Shown here one piece after another: positions 32,364 to 44,206 of a stretch of 64,000 nucleotides of DNA. A program made the translations under genes and the position numbers. This DNA comes from Thalassia testudinum. Its lineage: Eukaryota; Streptophyta; Magnoliopsida; Alismatales; Hydrocharitaceae. The stretch's first letter is position 1; each line of letters opens with the position of its first letter. The stretch is taken from assembly GCA_037157565.1 (NCBI GenBank), contig JAZHRO010000002.1, positions 75,876,001 through 75,940,000 of the forward strand. The letters are read 5' to 3'. The notes beneath the pieces are model-generated. The model ran no database searches. It had not been told where the DNA came from and was given only the letters and a program-made list of their open reading frames with translations.

Positions 32364-35056
32364 TGTAACGAGCGCGTGCCCCAGACGTCTTTTAAGACGT
32401 CTGGGAGGTGGCCCAGACGTCTGTAAAGACGTCTGGGATCACATACAGACGTCTGACCAGACGTCCGGGATAGTTTACAGACGTCTGGCGAACAGTTATG
32501 CTCGCACGGGATATTCGTCTGCGCGCCTGTGCGCGCAGACCTGCGATCCTGCCTCTTTCTCTGCGGCGGCAGGCGACTGCGACCGCCTCTCTCTCCTCTC
32601 CGCACGGCGTTAAAAGGGGGGCGGCGCGCCTCCCCTCCCGTCTCCACCATCCTCCTCCTTCTCTCCTGCCTGTGCGCGAGAGCGAGCGGACGCGAGGGCG
32701 CAGCGGCAGCGGCAGCCGCAGTAGGCGCGGAGGAGCTGCGGCGTGCGAGGGCGGGGCTCTGCCGTGAGGGCGAGCTCGCCAGGAGCGGCTTGGCCGGCCG
32801 GCGGAGGGCGCAGGGGCGCAGAGCGTCGCGGAGAGGGACCTGCTGCGGGCGGAGCAGCAGACGTGCGAGGTGCGACGCGGGCGGCGTCGCGAGCGGAGGC
32901 CGAGCAAGGTTCTGATTCTGGAAAAATTTCCAGAATCAGACGTCTGGATTGATATCCAGACGGCAAGGTCGACGTCTGTGAGATCATACAGACGTCTGAA
33001 AGGTGAGTTTCCGCTTTCTTCTTCTTTTGTCGACTGACCGTACTGAGGGAGGGGGGTTGGCTGTGCGCAGGTGTTCTGATTCGTCATCCTTTGCGAATCA
33101 GACGTCTGGAAGTTGTACCAGACGGCGGGAGTGACCTCCAGACGTCCGGAGTGACCATCGGACGTCTGGGATCTAGGAGAGACGTCCCCACAGACTTCTG
33201 GACGTCCGGGGAACCAAGCCGAACAGGTAATTCTCTGATCCACCGTTTAAGACGTCTGGAAGGAGTTCCAGACGTTTGATTTTGCACAGTATCGTCTTTC
33301 TCGACCCGTTTAGGGCCCGTTTGGGCTCCGTTTTCCGCGATTCGAGTTGCGTTCGTTTCAGAATTTATTCCTCTACCCGCCTACAGTAGCTATACACTGT
33401 TTTGAGACACTCCTTGTGTTTGATCCTTGTGATAGGACCTCGTTCGGTTGCAGTCTTGAGAGTCGCGGAGGCGCGCGGGATTCCCGACCACGCCCCCATT
33501 ACTCCCGTTGTACCTGGTAGAGTGGCTTTAAGTATTAATAAAATCTGTTAAAGTATGGAACCATAACTAGAACCTAGGGCATTGCATGAATCCTAGGAAT
33601 GAGAAATATATGGAATGATAGCTCCTAGGTGTTGCATGAATCCTAGGGCTGGAAAACTAGATTGTATGATAGATCCTAGGATATGGCATGAATCCTAGGA
33701 TGGAAAAACTAGTGGAATGTATATTACTGCAGTCTTGGAAAAATGGAAAGGAATATATAAGCTGCCTGTGAATTTAATTAACAGCTGCCTGTTATGAACA
33801 AAGAAACATGTTTGAGATCATGGAAATTGAGAACGTGAATCTGGAAAGTGAAACATATGATGTTCTGAGATAAAGAGCTGGAACCCTACGGGGAATTAGG
33901 AGTGGAACTCCTGGAAAGAAAAGGAATGGAACTGAGATGTAGTTTGTACTGTCTCTTGGGTACGCAGTACCAAGGGAAGTACCTGTACCTGTTTTAGTGC
34001 AGAGTGGGGCCAGCCGCCCCAGGGACCCGGGGTTAGGCTTGGCCGCTCTGTACCGACTTGTTGGCCCTCGTGTACGTAGTACCGAGGAGAGCTAGTAGTG
34101 TTAGGAGAGTACTAGCTACCCCACGGGCCCTGGGGTTCTGCTAGCCTCCTTCACCGACTTGTTAGGCCCACTAGGGCAAACCAGGGTAGTCAGGCGAGGG
34201 TGCGCGGACTGTGGAGGGGCAAGGCCCCGATTTGGTTACTGTGGAGGGGTTGGACCCCTGTTACTGAGAGGGCTCTGCCCTGGTTCCATGCTGTGCTTTG
34301 GGCGCACCCGTTAACGGAAACGACTGACCGCGTGCCAGTGCGGGCTAGCTACCTGTGCGTTTATCGCGCGTGCCGTAGTCACCGTTACGTCTGTCAGTGA
34401 CCTTGGGGTGGTTGACTGAGGGTAGGATCACCACGGGGGACTCTCCCGGCCAGGAGAGCACCACGTGCTACTTCTACTTTTGGAAAAGACTGCAATCAAG
34501 ATCGTCCCACGAGGACATTCGAGATCAAGTAAAGGATCTGAGAAGTAAATGAAATAGTGAGAAAAATTGAAAGATGTAAATAAAGGAAGTAATAGAACAT
34601 AACAGCTACTGTACACTCTACTGTTGCCTTTAGTTAGTTTGCCACTCTACTCAGCGTTTTGCTGACGTGTTACACTCGTTACCTTTTTCAGGACCAGGTG
34701 TTGAGCAGCCAGGGTCGGCGGCTGCAGAGGACGCTGGGCCGAGTAGGGTCCAGTAGAGTTACCACAGCTTTGTACCTTCTTTTGTTTCTGTTCTAGTGAG
34801 TAGTTTTGTTTCCACTGTACCTTCTTTACCTGCAGTTTTTGTTATATGATAAATGTTGCTTTACTGTTGTGGTGGTACCTACTGTAGTAGTTTCTTTCCT
34901 TACTGCTGTACTTTCTTACTGTTAGTTATATTCATGCTGAATGTGATTTATTTTACTGTCTTTTGGTTACTTCCTCGTTGGACGACTGGGTCTTGGGATT
35001 AGTCGAGTCGGTCCGGTTCTCGTGTCTCGTAGGGACTCGGGAATCGGGTCGTTACA
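32364..35056 (+). mobile_element. Element A 3' LTR
   Basis: 2693 bp copy of 24642-27333, ending TCGTTACA and followed by the TGTTT duplication. Differences from the 5' copy are mostly transitions (for example cagacgttt for cagacgtct near 33270) plus small indels in G or C runs. Confidence 0.95.
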
Positions 35057-35061
35057 TGTTT

Positions 35062-36231
35062 GAACACCGTTGTACTACAATTATTTAAATTCATCAACCA
35101 ACGATTGCAAATAAACATCAATCGCATTCCCTGATTACTTTCGACCAAATATCAAGAGAGTCAATATCATGATTGAAGATCGCATACATAACCAAGGAGG
35201 TAGGTTGTATGTTACCATTACTATTGACCATATTGAATATGACAAATATATGTTCTTAAGGGAATTAAATCCATCACTTACAAGAGCTAGTCTGACATTA
35301 CATGCCTTATCCACCAAGGCAATGTATTTGTTGTTAAATTTGTTTCACTCCTCTGAATATGTTGGATGACAGATGTGCCCATCTTGTAATTTTGTTGTCC
35401 CCATGCCATGTCATCCACGTTGCGGTTCTATTAGATATGAAAAGTCATTGTAGCCTAGGAATCAATGGAAAATATTGTAGAATCATTTTGACTTGTTTCT
35501 TATCTCCTATATACCTTTCCTTACCACATTCTGAGCAACAACTTAAGACAGCGTGCTCATTTCTATATAACATGCAATCATTCAAGCATGCATTGATCTT
35601 CTCACAATTCAAATCAGGCACTTGAATTTGCTTCTTCACATCATACCACAATTTTGGAAAACCATTGGGATTATTCAACTGATCCATTATGAACTGAAGC
35701 ACCTCTAACATTAATTTCATCATTGCCCTGTTCATACCTTTGATCTAAAATAGTTTCAGAAGAAAGGATAGCCTAGACATTAAAGTGATTCTAGGTACAA
35801 TAGGCTCCTCTACTGCCTTGATTGCATCATAAAACTGATTAAAAATTCTTAGAGTTTCTTCCTCATTCGCAATCTCAGCATCTGCTACTCTCATCTCAAT
35901 AAGCATCTCATCAATTTTATCTCATTCGACATCATCAACAAACTCCTCAAATTCCATTGAATTCCATGTCTTTTCCTATGTTGGTTCCTCTCCATGTGTA
36001 GTCCATTTCATTTAATATTGCCACCAACCGTTATAAATCATGTGCTTACACATAGTGTTTCTATCATGAACAAATCTATTGAAACACTTTTTGCATAGAT
36101 AAAAAATCTTCTCAATCAGTTCTCATCTGTATTATTTTATATCACCATGGAAGGATCAATCTAGGAATAAAATCACTCTATTCTTATATTGATTACAATT
36201 CAAATTCTACAAATCAATCTAAGATTTATCC
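35062..36231 (-). pseudogene. CACTA (En/Spm) TNP2 transposase, first half
   Basis: The presumed start near 36231 reads MDKS-IDL with stops, followed by blocks like the Transpos_assoc N-terminal domain (YKNRVILFLD, RNTMCKHMIYNGWW). Further on come PKLWYDVKKQIQVPDLNCEKINACLNDCMLYR (about 35650-35560; note KINACLNDCMLY, cf. KIDACPNDCMLY) and NVRLALVSDGFNS...TYNLPPWLCMR (about 35300-35170), hallmarks of TNP2. Element A cuts the gene after the SLVDEFK-like block, and the frame picks up at 24641. Several in-frame stops make it inactive. Confidence 0.9.
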
Positions 36232-36784
36232 ATGATAACCTAAATTTTAAAAGTAAACCACTCACAAGTTAGAAATGAACAAAGATGTGTATATTTTGAT
36301 TAAGGTTTTCACTTGATCGTCCTCAGTTCAAAAATTTAGCGAATTGAGGACAATTAAGCCTAAGGAGAGATATAATTGTATCAAAATACTAAGGATAATT
36401 GTATATTTTGCCATAATGATATTCCTCCTATAATCTGTACCCTAGAGGTTAGAGCTCCTACTATTTACCATCAGATGCATATAAATTTGTGCAAGTGTGT
36501 GTATTTATAAAATAGTAATGAAAAATGATGATAATAAAAAATATATAAAAAACTTTTAAGTTATCAATTTATTCTCTAATTATAAAAGATATCATTCATA
36601 TCACCTTTCATATCCAAAACCACCACAACCCTCTCTATCCCTCTTCTTTATTTTCCGCTTCCTCCCTCCTCGTTCTCTTCCCCACATCTTAAACACTTTC
36701 TAACTTCTCAAGTCTAAAACAACAATCTTAACTTGATTTGTGTAATGTTCAAAGATCATTTTCTAATAAGAAATACATCTTCTT

Positions 36785-36995
36785 TTATAACCTACAACCC
36801 TAAATCCATAACCCAAAAACTAAACCTAAATCTTAAATCCTAAACTCAAACATCAAAACCTAAACCCAAAATTCAAAACCCTAAACCTAAACACTAAAGC
36901 CAAAATTCTAAACCCTAGAGCCACAATCCTAGTCCCTAAACCCAAAACCCTAACTCCAAAACATAAACCTTAAACCAAAACCATAAATCATAAAA
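36785..36995. repeat. Degenerate interstitial telomere-like repeat
   Basis: About 30 diverged copies of the plant telomere unit (CCCTAAA), with good copies such as aaccctaaacctaaac and tccctaaacccaaaaccc. It lies within the CACTA element's 5' region. Confidence 0.8.
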
Positions 36996-37062
36996 ATTTC
37001 GATAGAGTTTTCCTTATAATATAAATATTTCCTAATTCCTACATACATAAAAATACATCACA

Positions 37063-37222
37063 CTATATGTGGGTACACCCCACATTTTACTCATATAAAT
37101 AAAGGCGTACACAGCATTATTGAACAATAAAAGCACACATGCAAATAATTAAATTATATGTGGACACACCCCACATTTTACTCACATCACATTTATATGT
37201 GGGCACACCTCACATGTTATAA
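37063..37222. repeat. Three copies of a short stem-loop repeat
   Basis: atatgtgg followed by acaccccacatttta occurs near 37063 and 37155, and a shorter third copy near 37192. Each can fold through tgtgg pairing with ccaca. Confidence 0.65.
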
Positions 37223-38187
37223 AAGCACACAAAATCATATTTACACTAACAAATAAATCTAAGAACCTAGCATGATTCACATGGTTTAAATTATAATAAA
37301 TCTAACAAATTAACATGCAAATTAAAAAATTAACATGCAATTAATTAAGAAGTTCACATGGGGAGGTGGTGGTGGTGGTGTTCCTGGAGGAAGAATGGGG
37401 TCGATGAGGGCAGAGGGGCCAGAGGAGAGGAGGCGTGGTTGTGGGCAAGTGGACGGGAGGACTGTAAGCAGGGAGAGGAGGTGACAAAGGGTGGAGGGGA
37501 GAAGTGGAAGGCGGTTGGGAGGGGGAAGAGGCAGTGGCGAGGAGGAGGCGGTGATGAGCGAAGGAGAGGGCAATAGTGGGTGAGGAGGAGGCGGCGTGGA
37601 GCAGGGGAAGGGGGGGCAACGAGGAGGAGATACTGGGGAGGAAGAGGGGGGTCGATTGGACGATGATCAACAAAAAGGAGGGAAGTTGGAGGAAGGGTGG
37701 CAATGGCAAAGGCTTGTGCAAGAGGAAGGAGGGAGTTGTAGGAATAGGGAATTGGAAAGGAAGAGGTGTTACTCAGGCAATGCATGGGTGCTTATCGCTG
37801 AACTAATTTAAATAAGGGATTTCAAACGTCTCTTCAAATTCTGATCAGCAACGATTAACAAATCACAGTCGTCATTGTATTATGGTGACAATTTTATCAT
37901 TGTCGCCAATATATGACCACAAGCATTGTTTTCTAGATAAGATCACGACATTTATCATGAAAATCATCGTTAAATAATCATACGGCAACGGTTACTAGAC
38001 CATCACTATATAGTTGTTCGAATGGCGATGAGTGTTTCACCATCGCTAAATACCGCCAAATTTCCCCAAGTGCATGCTCCATGCCTTTTCCCATCTAAAG
38101 TTGGCGATGCTTCTTATTAAACCACTGCTGAAAATAACATTTGGTGACAGTTTGTAAACCGTCTCCCAATAACTGTCACAAATCTCA

Positions 38188-38202
38188 CCTTTTTTTGTAG
38201 TG
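38188..38202 (-). mobile_element. CACTA terminus (element start)
   Basis: On the minus strand this reads CACTACAAAAAAAGG, the standard start of plant CACTA elements, about 2 kb upstream of the TNP2 start. The opposite terminus was not identified. Confidence 0.75.
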
Positions 38203-38749
38203 AGTTAACCTGATGAAACAAGAGATAGCCAAAGACCTTCTCCGATGCTGTCATGGAGAAGGCACGTCCTTTGACTTGAGATAGATATGTATCTATTCAT
38301 GAACACATGTATTTGGTAGACCAATAGTAGATGCACCCTCCTTGGTGCTGATACTGGAAAGTTGATATATATGGGAAGAGACAGAAGGTGCATGATCATT
38401 TGAAGGGATCACATAAATTTGTAACATAGGTGTATGTGACAAATTGGATAACTGATCTTACCTTGAGTATATTAGGAACAACGATTCCACATGTGGTCGC
38501 AAAGTCCTAATCAAACTCAATGCAAGAAAGAGAAGAAGACAGTCCTTTGGGAAATGATATGATCTTCGTACTCATCCCAATGATACAAAGAGATGTTAGA
38601 AATAATTTTATCCATTGAGGAGTGATGACAGTCTAGTAGGAGTAGACCTCAAGATGATATTATCCTCCATATGTGAAGGATTCATGAGCATTTGGAATAC
38701 CTATGGAGGTGTAGCACCATAATTCCATGAATCTTAAATCTTTCATTAT
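38203..38749. other. Unassigned DNA between the CACTA end and an LTR-like repeat
   Basis: Short, broken frames on both strands. No domain, RNA gene or terminal repeat could be recognised. Confidence 0.4.
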
Positions 38750-39760
38750 TGACGTGATAAAATCAATAATGATTTTGATGAGCTCTTACTTGTAGGATAA
38801 ATCAATTGTAATTTAAAGAGTTAAATTACACTTGATTTGGTGATTAATTGCACCTAATTAGATTAGGTTGAAAATCCAGGGGTTTGATTGCAATTAATTT
38901 ATATTTAGATATTAGAAGTAAACATCTCATAAGTTGTTATAGGCTAATCCTATAAAAATCAAGTAGGGTTTTATCCCTACCCTTGGAGAGAGACCCAAGG
39001 GCTACCATCATATTAGGATTAGGGTTAGATTCCATTAAATATCTCCCAAGGCAACCCTAATTCCTCCATTCAATCACAATTAGCCATAATTTGCCCCACT
39101 ACCAAAAGAGAGAGAAGAAGAGAGAAAGGGAGTGTCACCGGTCCTCTCTGTTCCCTCAATTTCCAAATCTCCAAGCATCTTGTTAAACACCTGGAGGCTT
39201 TCACAAACATCTAAAGACCTTGCTAGATGTCTGAAAGAGAAAGCATCAGACATCCAGAAGTCGTTTTGGATGTCTGATCTTGCAGAGTGTCTTTTGTTTG
39301 CTCCTAATCGTCGAGAGTTCTTGCCAAGGAAGGAGGACAATTGTCATCCTCGATTCCTGCGAAAGCATTCATAGAATTCAATCATGGTTGATCATCCTTG
39401 ACATGAAGGGTTTCATTCACCCATTGAGGAGGAGCTTTGGGTGCAACATGACTTATTGTATGAGGCACTACTCAAGGGGTGCCGAACTATGCCACCTGCA
39501 AAGGTATAATCGTCTATAGTTATGGGGTCCCAAAATGGGAGAAAATTAGTTTCTCCCATGTAGTTCCCATTTAGGGCATTTTTATTTCATTATATAATTG
39601 AGTTTTTCCATTGCTTCAACTATTAGTTTTGAAAATTTTTAAATGCCATTTTTCACACTTTTGTGATGCCACAAGTCAATTCGATTGATCCCTTCAATGT
39701 GGGTTCAAGCAATTCATTTCTAACTAGACCATTCGAGTTTGTAAGCCTGTTTGCCTATGG
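38750..39760 (+). mobile_element. LTR-like repeat F, copy 1
   Basis: About 1 kb similar to 53540-54545 in the same orientation. Shared blocks include gatgattaattacacctaat-type sequence, a TATA-like site (about 39035 here), an ATCATCCT...CATTCACCC block, a caaaatgggaagaaa block and a gtgatgccac...gatcgattc block. The middle (39170-39300) differs and holds diverged gacgtctg-type units (cagacatccag, ggatgtctgatc). The overall design is U3, TATA and leader, suggesting a solo or partial LTR. Boundaries are approximate. Confidence 0.6.
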
Positions 39761-41079
39761 TATTGGACCTTAAGGGACTCTTATTGTGAAGGGTAATTTC
39801 CTCCCTCATTAACAAAGGGCTTCCCGCTGTATCTCATAGGATTAAAGGGGTGGGGCTCCCTATTGAGAGTAATGAACTTGGGAGGGGGCTCAATGGTAAG
39901 GTCCTCACAAGGGATGATGTCTGCCTCACTCTTAGAAGAGTCACCACCAACATTGGTCACACTGATGGGGTCGACAACACGGAGAAATCTTGGCTGCAAG
40001 GAAGGCTGATGTGGTAAAAACAAGATTTTCCATAGATGACACCAACTAATTGAAGCATAACCTTGCAAATTCTCGATGGTTCAAATTGAGGGGCCTGATC
40101 ATGTAAAAGAGGTGTAGGAAACAAATTGCAAGAGGAAATCAAAGGAATACACAAGAATTAGTAACCCAATTCCATTAGTTAAGGTTTATGTCCAATGAAA
40201 GGATTTGACCTTCAAATTTCCACTATGGATATGGAAAGGAATGCATTAATGCTCTTAATTTCTCTCCAAGTATGAGCATTCAAGATGGGATGGACCCCTC
40301 TTTCCATCTATGTGCAATTTCATGGACTTTTCTCTGAATAAATTGATGGCTTCAATTTGGTGAATATCATACTACATGATCTGAGGAAGATCTGGTTCCT
40401 AGATTTAGGGATGTTTTGTCCCTGGAGGCTTTCCATAGCCACCACCATCAATAATGGTTGTTGCAAGGATAGCAGCTAAATATGGTATAACAATAGAAAC
40501 TCAAAAATAGAACAAACAAACCAAATCCAAAGATACTAAACATTGTGTATAGGGCAATGTGCATTCTTTTTCTACGCTAAGTTGGGTAGCAATGGGTCAA
40601 CTCGTAAATACCCTAAATTTTGGGTTAGCAGTACTATGTTTCTTTGACCATAGTCTAAGCCTTTAGGAGATCTCTACTAGTACGCACAAAGGACATATCC
40701 GAAGAAACCAACTGTTTTCATTATTTCAAGTTGATCTCTAATCTTATTGTGCATTACAATGTGCCTTTTTAGAAAGACAAATAATCCAAGTGTGCCTAGG
40801 GCAAGCATTCATCAACATTGTGTATCATATAGCTTTTAGCCTGTAGGACTACCTAGAGGCCATTTCTCTCAGGGTTCTCTAAGTTTTGAGGGTGTAGAGG
40901 TGTCATGATGCTTGGGGATTTTTCCATCATTACCATTCTCCTAAGGATTTAATTTTTGAAAATTTTCTCCTTGAGGAAAAATCTATTTGAAATCGATTGA
41001 TCAATTCATTACTCTAGTTGAATAATTTTAGTTTTGTCTATTTTCTATCATGCTTCAGTTAAATCCTTTCCATGTCTCC
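39761..41079. other. Unassigned DNA
   Basis: The longest frame is 95 codons on the minus strand (40068-39781) with no recognisable motif. I see no terminal repeats or RNA genes. Confidence 0.35.
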
Positions 41080-42030
41080 TAAATGAAAATTAAGGGAAGT
41101 GTCATCTAGTGAGGAATCACTTGAAAAACCAAACCCATTATCCCCTTTCCAATTGATCTCTAAATCCAGCAAAAGATTTACATCATTTAGCAAGGCTAGG
41201 CATGTCATTTGTGTCGTGTGATTTATTATCCTAGTTTCTTAGAAATTGATGATATTAATGTGGTTTAACTCTTTCAATTTCAAAAGATTTAACTCTATTT
41301 TCATCTATCCTTCCATGCTTGTGGCACGATCAAAAGATTTTCTCTGGACTTTGTCAAGCTTTTCTATGCAAATCTTCATAATGTTAGAATGATCAAATCA
41401 TCCTTGAATCCATTATTTAGGGGTTACTTTTTAAGTAATTGAGAAACTCTTAAGTGATATTCATAACAAATCCAAAGGAACCTCTTAGGGAAGTGTCATG
41501 CAAGAAGTTGACTTTGAAGATGTTAAAAAAAAAAAGTCAAGCCACGTAAGTATGATAAGTATGTTGATCTTCACTCCAATATTCTCAAATGTTCCTCATC
41601 TCTGTCTGGCCATATCATTGATTGGTCTATTTGTTTTTGCTAAAGCTAAGTTGGCTACTTATGATCCTTAAACATAAGATAAACATCGTAGCATCCTTCC
41701 TTTTGTCACTCTCTTTGCCCATCTCTTTATGCACTTTGAAGTCAACCTTGTACATCAATCTTTTAACACATATCTTGTGTTCTTCAATAGAACCACAGTT
41801 AAAAGGATGAAACAAAACATGTCAATGATAGTGATGTTCAAGATGATGGTAAAGATGAAAATATGGTTGAAGCACAAGCCCATGTCGCAAAGCAAGGAGA
41901 AGAATATATCTCCTATGGTATTCCAAGTGAAGAATATCAATTTGCTAAATGGGATTATGTGGGAGAATCTAGCCAAGATCCTTCTACCATTTATCTTGAA
42001 GGAAATGGTATTCTCATGCAATAGCAAATA
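41080..42030 (+). pseudogene. Possible relic of a plant transposon-associated (PF20167-like) protein
   Basis: Frames joined across shifts read segments such as SKRFTSFSKARH, FQRFNS-FIYPSM and AKLATYDP, followed by a stretch like TLFAHLFMHFEVNLVHQSF, then an acidic tail (SEEYQFAKWDYVGESSQ). The order resembles the putative plant transposon protein family found with Tat/Athila-type elements. Several stops and frameshifts are present. This is a weak match from reading alone; it may be another retroelement gag. Confidence 0.35.
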
Positions 42031-43868
42031 GCATACCGAGAGTAATTTGGAGTCGTGGATAGCATACAAACCTACCTTAGTCGTGTAGAGATGGACATAA
42101 AGGAAATAAAGAAGGGAAAACAAAAGAACTAGAGTTGAAGTTGTGGTCGATGCTTTCTTTTGTCTCAATGTTTCCTAGTTTTAACTCTTTTAGTTCAAGA
42201 TCTATAGTCTCCCAATTTTAATTTTTTTCTTTTGAATATATGGGTTGTAATTTTTGAACTTTTTAAGTTTATGGTATTTTTAAACTATCTTTATAGTTGC
42301 TTTGTATGCGCTTATGCTTGTATGAACCTTCTTACATTTTACATATTTTTATCTTCCTTCTAGATTTAATGTTGAAAAGCCCAATAATGCACTTACCATA
42401 GCACAATTTAGATTGTTAGATACTTCAGTAAACTTTACAACCCACCTAAGTTTCAAAGGAATTTTTAATTGTTACTTTTAAGCTAATTAATCATTTCATA
42501 TTATCTCTCAATCAACTATTTAAAGTCTCAACATTTGGTATTTTCAAATTAGCTCGTAAAATAAAAACTAATTGTCTAATAAATTCCTTTTTCTTTTGTG
42601 TTGAGTGATTACTTTTTTATTTGAAAAATGCAATATTAAAGTTCTGAAAGGATGCATTGACCACACGATGATTTTTCTTAAATGTTTAACCTTCACAAAA
42701 TTCATCAATTAAAGGTTTATAGTTAATTGATAAATCACTAGCCGATCAAAATAAAAATTTAGAGTTAATAATCTATAGTCCTAATCAATTAATTTCTTCG
42801 AAGAAGCTCTTATTGGTTAATACCATTCCTACTAAGCAATTAGAAGTTTCACTCAAGCAATTAGCTCTCTAAATCAAACATTTAATATGTTCTCTTAAGC
42901 AATTATTTCAAAGTTTTTAGAAAGTTCAAAATCTACTAGAATTTTTAAGGGATGCATCTTTTCATTTCAAATTCTTTGTAGAATGACTAAAGGTTGGTTT
43001 CTAAAGCTTAAATTAACTTCTATAAATATCCCAAATGTCTTACCTTTTTTTTAGAGCAAACCAAATTGAAAGCATATTGCATCAAGGAACCTGTTGTAAA
43101 CTTCTACACCAAGGTTCTTGTACTCCTTTATTTCTTCTAGCCATTTCACTTCAAATCCAACCTAAGGAAAGTTCAAGGTAGAAGTTTATCAACACTAGTG
43201 TGCTACACAAGTCTTCATAGGACGCATATATTTCTCTTTTATATTCGTTAAGATATCATTAGCTATAGGTTTCTCATCTCTCTTGAAAAGTGGGGGTATA
43301 AAATCTTTCTAAGGGATGTCCAAAAAAGGGAAGTGTACTTGAAAAACAATACCTTTATTTAAAGTGGTATAGTGTTAATGATTCTAACTTTGGTTGGAAC
43401 AAAATCCAAAAATCTATGTAGATGTTTCTCTTTCAAAGAGTTTCCTTTATAAATCATTGTATTCTTTTTTTTGTAGATTGATTTTTATTTGCTTATATTT
43501 CTTATTTGAGTATAATTCACCCTCTCTTGTGCCAATTTTGATTTTGATTATATGTGTGCTACCTTATGTTATTTGACCACAAAGCCATGGAGATCCGATT
43601 CCAAGAGTAAATGAATTGGTATTTAGATCTCACGGGAAGATCACTAATGGATCTTGAGCTCACTCTTATAAAGAGAGCAACAACCATTCTTCTTTGTCAA
43701 CACTCATCTATAAACTTGTTCCTGGGAGAGGAAACGACAAATGGGAATCTTTGGAATGTAAAAGGCCGTGACAGCAGCACATGACCATTTTGACAAACAA
43801 AACTTTGATGGAGGGACCAAAATGCTATGTTTTGGCAAAGATGAGTACTTACATGTCCCTCTGTACGG
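42031..43868. other. AT-rich unassigned DNA with a possible decayed promoter
   Basis: A CTATAAATATCCC motif near 43020 follows a long AT-rich stretch and precedes a pyrimidine-rich leader, as in an LTR, but no partner copy exists in the window. No gene is seen. Confidence 0.3.
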
Positions 43869-44206
43869 TTAGTTTACTTGGAGGATTAAGAAAATGATAT
43901 TAAAAAATATAAAACTGGTGTTAACTCATAATTATATTCACTTGCAGAGTGATGTTAACACCAACTTTGTTTACTTGAATTAATATTAAGTTGTGATGTT
44001 AACTTTTGTGACATTTGTTTAATAACGGTGTATGAAACGTAATGAATGTCAAAGGTGCAAGTAGTATACGACTTTAACATGGGTTTGATTAACACTAATG
44101 GAGACTAGTGTTAGACAAACCCATCTTAAAGTACCCAAACCCTGATTATCATATTACGAGTTAAGTTGCAAGGTAAATGAAGATTAATCCCTTTAAGTAA
44201 ACTAGG
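43869..44206. mobile_element. Candidate MITE with imperfect inverted ends
   Basis: The left end TTAGTTTACTTGGAGGATTA pairs with the reverse complement of the right end, CTAGTTTACTTAAAGGGATTA. The element is about 340 bp, with further internal complementarity (ggtgttaac and gttaacacc). No clear target duplication was found, so the superfamily is unresolved. Confidence 0.45.

Larger units (their letters stand above)
24642..35056 (+). mobile_element. Element A: young, apparently intact Tekay-like chromovirus
   Basis: 10.4 kb Ty3/gypsy element with LTRs at 24642-27333 and 32364-35056, termini TGTAACGA...TCGTTACA, and a perfect target duplication TGTTT (24637-24641 and 35057-35061). It has a Met-tRNA primer site and one uninterrupted Gag-Pol ORF with a C-terminal chromodomain. 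By eye the LTRs show about 20 differences, including three small indels, over 2.69 kb (about 99% identity). It inserted into the TNP2 gene of a CACTA relic. It shares family with B and C. Confidence 0.95.
36232..38202 (-). other. 5' region of the CACTA relic
   Basis: From the start of the transposase gene back to the element's terminus. It contains telomere-like repeats, three stem-loop repeats, a purine-rich stretch at 37355-37780 that gives meaningless Pro/Ser-rich frames on the minus strand, and subterminal motifs (37850-38170) in which short complementary units such as caacgatt, tgacaatttt and accatcgc recur. No further gene is seen. Confidence 0.6.

Noticed and set aside
37354..37785. 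143-codon Pro/Ser-rich ORF on the minus strand
   Set aside because: It comes from a purine-rich low-complexity stretch; overlapping frames on both strands are equally open.
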